Assembly: GCA_029934755.1 (NCBI GenBank)
Contig: JAOZLQ010000144.1
Location: 1-6,049 of the forward strand
Length of the DNA: 6,049 nucleotides
From: Desulfuromusa sp.
Lineage (GTDB): Bacteria > Desulfobacterota > Desulfuromonadia > Desulfuromonadales > Geopsychrobacteraceae
Direction: 5' to 3'
Below, piece by piece: positions 1-5,325 of this stretch (position 1 is the stretch's first letter; the number at the start of each line of letters is the position of its first letter). The notes beneath the pieces are model-generated. The model did not search any database and was not told the DNA's origin. It worked only from the letters and a program-made list of their open reading frames with translations. Made by a program: the position numbers and the translations under genes.

Positions 1-66
1 AACCAGATGATGGACAAGGTAAAGCCAGGCGATCACGTGGTTTTTATGAGTAATGGCGGCTTTGAT
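1..66 (-). pseudogene. Out-of-frame continuation of the EamA transporter
   Basis: Read on the minus strand in a frame one base away from the main gene, this stretch is open to the window edge. It encodes a segment containing AAITHKNHVIAWLYL, which resembles the second-repeat EamA region usually reading like AAxxxNLxPVxAxL. The main frame instead gives a polar tail ending at a TGA at 33-35. A single-base loss somewhere around positions 60-75 would join NRAGA in the main frame to this segment. The resemblance is by eye only. It could be a real inactivating mutation or a sequencing error at a contig end. Confidence 0.45.
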
Positions 67-791
67 TCAGCTCCCGCTCGATTCAGTTCAAGCATCCAGC
101 AGCGGGGATCGATCGGATAAGAAATGCACTCACCCAAGGCCGGGACGGTTTCCCAGACAATGCTGAAACCGACATTGGGGAGGAAGAGAAAAGGGAAAAA
201 AAACACGCTGCCGATAAAGGCCTGAAACGCAGTCAGGAACAGCGGCGGATAATTATTGGTCAAGTGTTTCAGTGAGACCATATAGCCAGCGGCAAAAACC
301 ATTGCCAGAAATTCATAAAAATTTCCCAGTAATGGATTTGGTGCACTTGCGCTAGTTTCACTGGCCAGACTCAGCCAACAGGCCCCGAGTATTGCCAGGC
401 TGAAACCAGCTAGTGTTTGCCGACTGATACTCTCATTCAGCCAGCGCCAGGCCAGAATTGCCACCAGCAGCGGGAGTATGGCGGTAATCATTCCTGCCTG
501 GGAGGCACTGGTCAGTTCCAGAGCCTTGGCTTCAAATAAAAAATAGAGACAAGGTTCACAAATCCCCATAAATAAAAAATATTTGAGATCGCGCCGTCGC
601 CAGGTAATTTTACGGAAAGAAGGGATAAATACAACAAAACAGAGGCTGGCAATAACCATCCGACCAAAAATGACCTGCATCGGATGGTAACCTTGAAAAG
701 CTAGCTTCAGAGCGACAAAAGAGCTGGCCCATAGAAGCATGGCAATGATCAGGCTGATTGTTGGTAACAATCGACGGCTATCTTCAGTCAA
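33..791 (-). CDS. DMT/EamA-family transporter, C-terminal half frameshifted
   Basis: Predicted inner-membrane drug/metabolite transporter of the DMT (EamA) superfamily, a secondary carrier; the solute cannot be inferred. Residues about 11-142 form the first EamA repeat, with hydrophobic segments near 9-29, 36-56, 70-90, 96-116 and 125-143. Family-like stretches are LLWASSFVALKLAF and the TSASQAGMITAILPLLVAIL segment. A second repeat begins near residue 155 (segments at about 155-173 and 183-203) but degenerates after about residue 218 into a polar tail. The reading frame ends at 252 residues, whereas the family usually has about 290-300 residues and ten segments. The lost part seems to continue in another frame at 1-66. 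The start is a TTG at 789-791: no ATG or GTG lies between it and the upstream in-frame stop, and GGAG (798-801) sits 6 nt before it. It is divergent from the iclR gene and need not be functionally tied to it. The family call is firm; intactness is doubtful. Confidence 0.8.
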   Translation of the reverse strand: MTEDSRRLLPTISLIIAMLLWASSFVALKLAFQGYHPMQVIFGRMVIASLCFVVFIPSFRKITWRRRDLKYFLFMGICEPCLYFLFEAKALELTSASQAGMITAILPLLVAILAWRWLNESISRQTLAGFSLAILGACWLSLASETSASAPNPLLGNFYEFLAMVFAAGYMVSLKHLTNNYPPLFLTAFQAFIGSVFFFPFLFLPNVGFSIVWETVPALGECISYPIDPRCWMLELNRAGAESKPPLLIKTT

Positions 792-919
792 CGAAAACTC
801 CAGCAGTAGGGTTGTAAGCGGAGCTAAAGATAAGCTGTTGGAAGTCGAGACGCCAGAAAAAAATTACAGGGGGGAGGGTCATGCTCAACAACATGCCTTT
901 CAGTTGAAGACATACTTGT

Positions 920-963
920 TTTGCGAATGAGCTAGTACTTTGTATTTTAGATAGGTTCGCAAA
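920..963. repeat. Inverted repeat TTTGCGAA-N28-TTCGCAAA, possible operator
   Basis: TTTGCGAA at 920-927 is matched by its exact reverse complement TTCGCAAA at 956-963, with 28 bp between. The centres are 36 bp apart, roughly three to three and a half helical turns, a plausible geometry for a dimer-of-dimers regulator that loops or wraps DNA. The same octamer recurs at 4419-4426 just upstream of the first permease. IclR-family proteins commonly bind palindromic sites in their own divergent promoter regions, so this is a candidate IclR site, but the regulator is not proven. The loop is long for an RNA hairpin. Confidence 0.35.
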
Positions 964-1055
964 GTTGCGCCGGGATTTTGTGTGTCGCCAGAATAAATAG
1001 AATAGTTGGCTGGAAGAAGCCCGTAACGGCGACTGATCCTAAACCTCTTGGAATA

Positions 1056-1084
1056 TTGACAACATAGTCACTACTCAATAAAAA
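1056..1084 (+). promoter_or_regulatory. Sigma-70-like promoter candidate for iclR
   Basis: A perfect -35 hexamer TTGACA (1056-1061) is followed after 17 bp by TAAAAA (1079-1084), a 4-of-6 match to the -10 consensus. Transcription would start near 1091 and leave a leader of about 95 nt before the iclR ATG. The -35 is strong and the -10 only fair. Confidence 0.45.
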
Positions 1085-1185
1085 GGCTGACAGATTTCTG
1101 CGAACGGATTACATTATCGGGCGAAGGGGCAGGATTTTTGGTCCGTGCTTCAGGTTGAATCAAAGTTTTGCGACAGGAACCTCCC

Positions 1186-1962
1186 ATGGCGAACAAGAGA
1201 CCGGAATACTATTCAACGACATTGGAGAAGGGCCTTAGAATTCTCAACCTTTTTGATGAGGACCACTCCCATTGGAGCCAGAAGGCGATTGCTGAGGCCG
1301 TGGGGACAAATACGACATCGGTCTACCGTCTGGTGAATACTTTTATCGAAATGGGCTATCTGAGCAAGGACCGAAAGACCAAGCAGGTCAGCTTGGGATC
1401 GATGTCAGTTGCCTTGGGCCATCGCCTTCTACGTTCCTACAGTCTGCGCCGGATGATTGCTCCCATTATTGCAGCAAAGAGTGAAGAGTATGGGATCAGT
1501 ATTGAGGTTGCACTCTATACAAACGATACGATGGTCCTTGTGTGCGGCCATGAACAGAAGAACACCTTGACCTTTCATAAGCCTGGAAGTGCCCGGGAGT
1601 TATACTGTACGGCCATGGGTAAGGCTTATCTGGCCCATCTGCCACCGGGGAGGCTTGACCCGATTATCGCCCGGCAATCCTTTTATTTGCGCGCCTCCAA
1701 CACTCTAACCGACCCGGAACGGTTGAAGTCGCAATTGATAGACGTCCGCACTAGGGGCTATTCGGTCAACGATGGAGAATATATAAAAGGTCTGATTTCC
1801 ATCGGTGCTCCGCTGTTCAATCCGCTGACAAAATCGGTCATGGGCGGTATCTCATTTGATACAACAACGATAGAAATCTCAATGAGTGATCTGATTGAAA
1901 CCTACAGCGCCCCTCTAATCGATCTGGCACAACAAATAAGTTCTTATCTGCCCGATTCCTGA
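1186..1962 (+). CDS. IclR-family transcriptional regulator
   Basis: Cytoplasmic DNA-binding regulator of 258 residues, the normal IclR-family length. An N-terminal winged helix-turn-helix follows the family pattern: TLEKGLRILNLF (12-23), the HTH at about 31-53 (SQKAIAEAVGTNTTSVYRLV), then a wing near 56-70. The C-terminal effector domain (about 85-258) shows ELYCTAMGKAYLAHL (138-152) and RGYSVNDGEYIKGLISIGAPLF (starting at 190), the usual ligand-pocket landmarks. The ATG at 1186 is preferred over the in-frame TTG at 1168 because AGGA (1175-1178) lies 7 nt before the ATG and the extra residues are not family-like. It lies upstream of, and in the same direction as, the amidohydrolase, racemase and permease genes, so it probably controls them in response to a substrate or intermediate. 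Whether it activates or represses cannot be read from sequence. The family is certain; the ligand is unknown. Confidence 0.93.
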   Translation: MANKRPEYYSTTLEKGLRILNLFDEDHSHWSQKAIAEAVGTNTTSVYRLVNTFIEMGYLSKDRKTKQVSLGSMSVALGHRLLRSYSLRRMIAPIIAAKSEEYGISIEVALYTNDTMVLVCGHEQKNTLTFHKPGSARELYCTAMGKAYLAHLPPGRLDPIIARQSFYLRASNTLTDPERLKSQLIDVRTRGYSVNDGEYIKGLISIGAPLFNPLTKSVMGGISFDTTTIEISMSDLIETYSAPLIDLAQQISSYLPDS

Positions 1963-2120
1963 TCCGCCATCCTCCCGGCCTGTTTTTTAACTGCTACCCC
2001 AAAACAACATTCTATCTCTTGCTACTCGATAACCCATTGAAAATACATTACCTGAACGAGTAACTCCCGTAAGCAAATTCTAAAAACTTGACGAGGAAAT
2101 AATGCTGCTGTAGTCTTTAT

Positions 2121-2150
2121 TTGAGATTTCGGTAATTTAATTACTATTAT
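2121..2150 (+). promoter_or_regulatory. Sigma-70-like promoter candidate for the M20-racemase operon
   Basis: TTGAGA (2121-2126, 5 of 6 to the -35 consensus) is followed after 18 bp by TATTAT (2145-2150, 5 of 6 to the -10 consensus). Transcription would start near 2157, giving a short leader of about 18 nt before the ATG at 2175. A weaker alternative lies just upstream: TTGACG (2088-2093), 17 bp, then TAGTCT (2111-2116). Confidence 0.5.
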
Positions 2151-2153
2151 AGT
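2132..2153. promoter_or_regulatory. Overlapping palindromes across the -10 region, possible operator
   Basis: Two short palindromes sit back to back and share bases: GTAAT-TTA-ATTAC (2132-2144) and ACTAT-T-ATAGT (2143-2153). The second covers the candidate -10 element and the first fills the -35/-10 spacer, so a bound protein would block polymerase. The divergence from the TTTGCGAA motif at 920-963 means it may be the site of a different regulator. AT-rich DNA gives such short palindromes by chance fairly often. Confidence 0.3.
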
Positions 2154-2174
2154 AAACTAAACAACGGATCCATT

Positions 2175-3305
2175 ATGGACGCCACTATTGAGCTGCGCCA
2201 TGAGTTGCACCGCTATCCCGAACTTTCTGGTACGGAAGTGGAAACGGCGAGAAGGATCGTGCAGTTTTTCGAGCCGCTAAGTCCCGATACTATTTTGAAG
2301 AATCTGGGTGGCAGCGGCGTTGCCGTCGTTTTTTCCGGAACAATGCCAGGACCGACCGTTCTGTTGCGCGCTGAACTCGATGCTCTGCCGATTCAGGAAA
2401 GTAACTCGATGCCTTATTGCTCGACCAAATCAGGTGTCGCACATAAATGTGGTCATGATGGGCACATGGCGATCTTGGCTGCGGTTGGCCGTGAACTGGT
2501 CACTGAGAGACCCGCCAAGGGTCGAGTTATCCTGCTTTTCCAACCAGCAGAGGAGACCGGAGCAGGAGCTGCCGCAGTTATTGCCGACCCTCGCTTTACT
2601 GAAATCACCCCCGATTATGTTTTTGCCCTGCACAATCTGCCAAGCTTTCCCTTGGGCCAAGTAGCGATGCGTAGTGGGTCGTTCGCTTCAGCATCGCGCG
2701 GTATGGCGATCCGGCTACAGGGTAAGCCGGCCCATGCGGCGCAACCTGAAACAGGCCTCAGCCCGGCGTTGGCGATGGCGCAAATCATCGAGAAACTCTC
2801 CGCCATGCCGGCTGATATCGCCGCCTCGGAGGAGGTCGCTTTTGCGACCGTTGTGGGGGCAAGGCTTGGCAAAAAGGCCTTTGGAACGGCACCTGGAGAG
2901 GCGGAGATATGGGTCACCCTGCGCAGCGAAACCGACGCATCGATGGCGGCAATTGTTGCTTATGCCGAAGAGGTCGTGACCGCTATCGCCACCCGCTACG
3001 CTCTTGAGGCCACGTTGGGCTATAGCGATATTTTTGCGGCGACCATCAACAGCGAAGCCGCTAACGCGATTATCCGCCGGAGCATTGTCGAAAATTTCAT
3101 CATCGAACTGGAGCGCCCGTTTCGTTGGTCAGAGGACTTTGGTCGTTTCACCGCGTTGGCTGAAGGGGCAATTTTCGGCATCGGTTCAGGAATAGGGACC
3201 CCAGAGCTGCACAGTAACAATTATGATTTTCCCGATGAACTGATTGCACCAGCAGCGCAGATTTTTATGCGGATCATCGCTCAAATACTGACAGAGCTAG
3301 ATTGA
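2175..3305 (+). CDS. M20-family amidohydrolase (hippurate hydrolase/amino-acylase type)
   Basis: Zinc- or manganese-dependent hydrolase of the M20D group, which cleaves the amide bond of N-acylated amino acids; probably cytoplasmic, as no signal peptide is seen. At 376 residues it is typical in length. The N-terminal ELRHELHRYPELSG (6-19) and LLRAELDALPI (63-73) match the family. Metal ligands expected from relatives are present: Cys92 and His94 in CGHDGH (92-97), Glu126-Glu127 in QPAEETG, His153 in ALHN, and His346 in ELHSNNYDF. His187 in the PAHAAQP motif marks the lid/dimerisation domain (about 173-290). WSEDFGRF (318-325) is also conserved. The ATG at 2175 has only a weak ribosome-binding site (GGA at 2166-2168). 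The stop overlaps the start of the racemase-family gene, implying coupled translation and a shared pathway. Its substrate is unknown; an N-acyl or amide derivative of proline, hydroxyproline or a similar amino acid is a reasonable guess from context. Confidence 0.9.
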   Translation: MDATIELRHELHRYPELSGTEVETARRIVQFFEPLSPDTILKNLGGSGVAVVFSGTMPGPTVLLRAELDALPIQESNSMPYCSTKSGVAHKCGHDGHMAILAAVGRELVTERPAKGRVILLFQPAEETGAGAAAVIADPRFTEITPDYVFALHNLPSFPLGQVAMRSGSFASASRGMAIRLQGKPAHAAQPETGLSPALAMAQIIEKLSAMPADIAASEEVAFATVVGARLGKKAFGTAPGEAEIWVTLRSETDASMAAIVAYAEEVVTAIATRYALEATLGYSDIFAATINSEAANAIIRRSIVENFIIELERPFRWSEDFGRFTALAEGAIFGIGSGIGTPELHSNNYDFPDELIAPAAQIFMRIIAQILTELD

Positions 3306-4348
3306 AGATGCATTTTTTCGACGATATTTCACGCTATTCCGATGGCTTTGGAGATTGCATCACCACCATCGACTCTCACACCGAGGGGGAAGCGACACGG
3401 CTGATCGTCAATGGTCTGGAAGAGATCAAGGGCGACACCATGATGGCGAAGCTGGCAACCTTCAAATCAGACTTCGATTATATTCGCTGCTTTTTGACGA
3501 AAGAACCACGCGGTTCCAAAGAGACCATAGCGGCGCTGGTTACGGAAAACGTGACTCCGGAAGCGAGATTCGGATTGCTCTATATGGATGCCAGACGCTA
3601 TCCTTATCTGTGCGGTCATGCAACGATCGGTGCGCTGGTCACTCTGGCGGAAACCGGTTTTTTACAGATGCATGAGGGTGAAAATTCGGTGATCGTCGAT
3701 ACTCCGTCGGGGCTGTTACACAGTCTGGTCGTCGTGACTGATAATCGTGTCGTGGCGGTGATGATCGATATGGTGCCCTCATTTGTTTATGCGACGGATC
3801 AGGAGATTGACGTTGAAGACTTTGGTCGGATGAAGGTCGATCTGGTGTGTACCGGCGGTTTTTTTGCGATGGTCGATGCGAACCGCATCGGGATCGAGCC
3901 GGTCTTCAACAACCGGAACGTTCTGGCCGACTTAGGGATGAAAATTATCCACGCCGCCAATGAGCAGCTGAGCGTGGCGCATCCTCTCAGGCAGGAGGTT
4001 AATTCCATTGATGTCGTTGAGTTTTATGACTCGGAGCATCAACAGGGCAGAATGTTTGGACAGGGGATCGTTGTCTATGGCGAATCACATGTTGATCGCT
4101 CCCCGTGTGGCACTGGTACCGCTGCTAAATTGACGCTTTTGTCCCATTATGGAAAGATAGCAATGGGACAGGAGTATACAAATTACGGCCCTTTACGAAC
4201 TGCTTTTGGGGTGAAGTTGGTCGGGAAAGAGAAAATCGGTACCCGGGACGGTTATGTCGTTCAAATAAGAGGCATGGCCTATTTAACTGGCGTCCACCAC
4301 TTTATTGCTGCCGACTATGACCCGCTGAAGCAGGGTTTTCTGATGTAG
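3302..4348 (+). CDS. Proline racemase / 4-hydroxyproline 2-epimerase family protein
   Basis: Cofactor-independent alpha-carbon racemase or epimerase using two catalytic cysteines as opposed acid/base groups; cytoplasmic. Motifs in the 348-residue frame: TIDSHTEGEATR (22-33), EPRG (68-71), YLCGHATIGA with Cys104, and VDRSPCGTGT (264-273) with Cys269. Retention of both cysteines argues for racemase/epimerase activity and against trans-3-hydroxyproline dehydratases, which are known to carry a Cys/Thr pair. Two usual features differ: EPRGS where EPRGH is common, and MDARRYPYLCGH where the typical racemase reads MDxGGYxxMCGH, so substrate specificity is left open. The TTG start at 3302 overlaps the M20 stop (TTGA) and has AGAG (3293-3296) 5 nt upstream. 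ATG at 3308 is the alternative and costs only two residues. Translational coupling to M20 suggests both act on the same metabolite. Confidence 0.9.
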   Translation: MKMHFFDDISRYSDGFGDCITTIDSHTEGEATRLIVNGLEEIKGDTMMAKLATFKSDFDYIRCFLTKEPRGSKETIAALVTENVTPEARFGLLYMDARRYPYLCGHATIGALVTLAETGFLQMHEGENSVIVDTPSGLLHSLVVVTDNRVVAVMIDMVPSFVYATDQEIDVEDFGRMKVDLVCTGGFFAMVDANRIGIEPVFNNRNVLADLGMKIIHAANEQLSVAHPLRQEVNSIDVVEFYDSEHQQGRMFGQGIVVYGESHVDRSPCGTGTAAKLTLLSHYGKIAMGQEYTNYGPLRTAFGVKLVGKEKIGTRDGYVVQIRGMAYLTGVHHFIAADYDPLKQGFLM

Positions 4349-4375
4349 CGCTGCAAAGTGTACAGAGCACTTAGT

Positions 4376-4404
4376 TTGACTTAGTTCGCGGTAGTGGGTT
4401 GAAT
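4376..4404 (+). promoter_or_regulatory. Promoter candidate upstream of the permease genes
   Basis: TTGACT (4376-4381, 5 of 6 to the -35) is followed after 17 bp by TTGAAT (4399-4404, 4 of 6 to the -10). If real, the transporter genes could be transcribed separately from the enzyme genes, or boosted internally. The -10 lies within the small inverted repeat at 4397-4409, and a TTTGCGAA octamer follows at 4419-4426. Confidence 0.35.
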
Positions 4405-4409
4405 CAACC
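4397..4409. repeat. Small inverted repeat GGTTG-AAT-CAACC
   Basis: Five-base arms around a three-base centre in the racemase-permease spacer. It could be an operator half-site pair over the candidate -10, or a small hairpin. No T-run follows, so it is not a terminator. The first 11 bases (GGTTGAATCAA) also occur at 1153-1163 in the iclR leader, which chance alone could explain in a window of this size. Confidence 0.3.
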
Positions 4410-4460
4410 GTAATGGCGTTTGCGAAGAGGATACACATTCAAAAGACGGGATGCTCATTT

Positions 4461-5324
4461 ATGAAACAGAAAGCACTTCGCCCTTGGTTACTTTTGTCAC
4501 CCTCCTTAACCGCTGTATTTCTGATGCTGGTGGTACCGGTCTGCTTTGTTGTGGTTTACAGCTTCTGGCTGCGTTCGCCCGTTGGTCAGGATATCCCCGC
4601 TTTTCAGTTTGGCAACTACCAAAAGTTTTTTGCAGATTTCTTCTACCCCTCTTTGTTGATCAGAACTATCCGGGTGGCACTTGAGACAGTTCTTCTCTGT
4701 GTCGTCATGGGTTATATCCCCGCCTACTTTTTTTATAAAACCGAATCAAAATATAAACCGTTTCTGATGATATTGGTGATGCTGCCGTTCTGGATCAGCT
4801 TTATCATCCGTACTTTGAGCTGGATCAACATCCTTGGCGATTCGGGTCTGATCAACCACGTTTTACTCTCTATTGGATTAATCGATTCACCGCTGTCGAT
4901 GCTCTACAACGAGGGCGCGGTATTGATGGGGCTGCTGCAGTATCTACTGCCGTTTATGATCCTCAATATCTACGTCAGCCTTGACGGGATCGATAAAAGT
5001 TTGACCGAAGCAGCCAAGAGCCTCGGCTGTACTGAATGGCAGGCGTTCAAGGAGATTACCTTGCCGTTGAGTTTGCCAGGAGTCAGTGCCGGCTGTTTGC
5101 TGGTTTTTGTATTGACCTGTGGCACCTATCTGCCACCGATGATCTTGGGTGGGCCGGGCAACGACATGATCGCCAATATGGTTTTTAAGCGCATTATCAC
5201 CACTCTCGATTGGCCGTTTGGCTGTGCCATCAGTACCATCCTGCTAGCTCTGGTTGGTCTCATCGTCTTCACCTATAACAAGTACATGGGGATCAACCAG
5301 GTCTTCAAGTCGCTGGGGGGTTAA
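4461..5324 (+). CDS. ABC transporter permease, PotB-like (spermidine/putrescine type)
   Basis: Inner-membrane permease subunit of a binding-protein-dependent ABC importer of the polyamine/opine/iron family. With the chosen ATG it has 287 residues. Hydrophobic segments lie near 9-32, 70-92, 99-118, 152-172, 206-226 and 254-274, six as expected. The cytoplasmic EAA loop that contacts the ATPase is EAAKSLGCTEWQAFKEITLP (183-202). The stretch PFWISFIIRTLSWINIL (109-125) is PotB-like. An in-frame ATG at 4413 would add 16 residues; 4461 is preferred because the protein then begins with a short basic tail directly before the first membrane segment, though neither start has a good ribosome-binding site. 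One base separates its stop from the next permease gene, so the two form a heterodimeric channel. The substrate is unknown; despite the Pot resemblance, the linked enzymes suggest a proline-like or conjugated amino acid. Confidence 0.88.
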   Translation: MKQKALRPWLLLSPSLTAVFLMLVVPVCFVVVYSFWLRSPVGQDIPAFQFGNYQKFFADFFYPSLLIRTIRVALETVLLCVVMGYIPAYFFYKTESKYKPFLMILVMLPFWISFIIRTLSWINILGDSGLINHVLLSIGLIDSPLSMLYNEGAVLMGLLQYLLPFMILNIYVSLDGIDKSLTEAAKSLGCTEWQAFKEITLPLSLPGVSAGCLLVFVLTCGTYLPPMILGGPGNDMIANMVFKRIITTLDWPFGCAISTILLALVGLIVFTYNKYMGINQVFKSLGG

Positions 5325-5325
5325 G

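Larger units (their letters stand above)
792..1185. other. Divergent intergenic region between the EamA gene and iclR
   Basis: This 394 bp spacer has no convincing gene. The plus-strand reading frame through 739-930 has no family-like sequence and mostly overlaps the transporter gene. The spacer holds the ribosome-binding site of the minus-strand transporter (798-801), an 8 bp perfect inverted repeat (920-963), a smaller inverted repeat CGCAA-AG-TTGCG (958-969), a sigma-70-like promoter candidate for iclR (1056-1084) and the iclR ribosome-binding site (1175-1178). I found no riboswitch or RNA gene that I recognise. Confidence 0.7.
1963..2174. other. AT-rich regulatory spacer between iclR and the M20 gene
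   Basis: This 212 bp gap has no open frame of note. It carries a T6 run at 1983-1988 without a convincing hairpin, then an AT-rich zone (about 2071-2160) with promoter elements and small palindromes. Its composition differs clearly from the GC-richer coding DNA on the right, which suggests that the amidohydrolase has its own regulated promoter and is not simply read through from iclR. Confidence 0.6.

Noticed and set aside
871..907. GGGGAGGG followed by an 8-codon frame (MLNNMPFS), a possible leader peptide
   Set aside because: The purine-rich site is only about 3 nt from the ATG, there is no attenuator-like structure after it, and the nearest gene on that strand is almost 300 bp away.
739..930. 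A 63-codon plus-strand reading frame starting inside the EamA gene
   Set aside because: It is antisense to the transporter start, has no family-like or low-complexity signal, and no ribosome-binding site was seen; a chance frame.
1963..1990. T6 run after iclR as a rho-independent terminator
   Set aside because: No stem of useful length can be formed from the sequence just before the T-run.
2615..2917. Minus-strand 100-codon reading frame inside the M20 gene
   Set aside because: It lies wholly opposite a well-supported gene in GC-rich DNA, where antisense frames arise from codon bias.
4356..4372. AAGTG...CACTT hairpin after the racemase gene as a terminator
   Set aside because: The stem is only five pairs plus a wobble with no T-tract after it, too weak to call.
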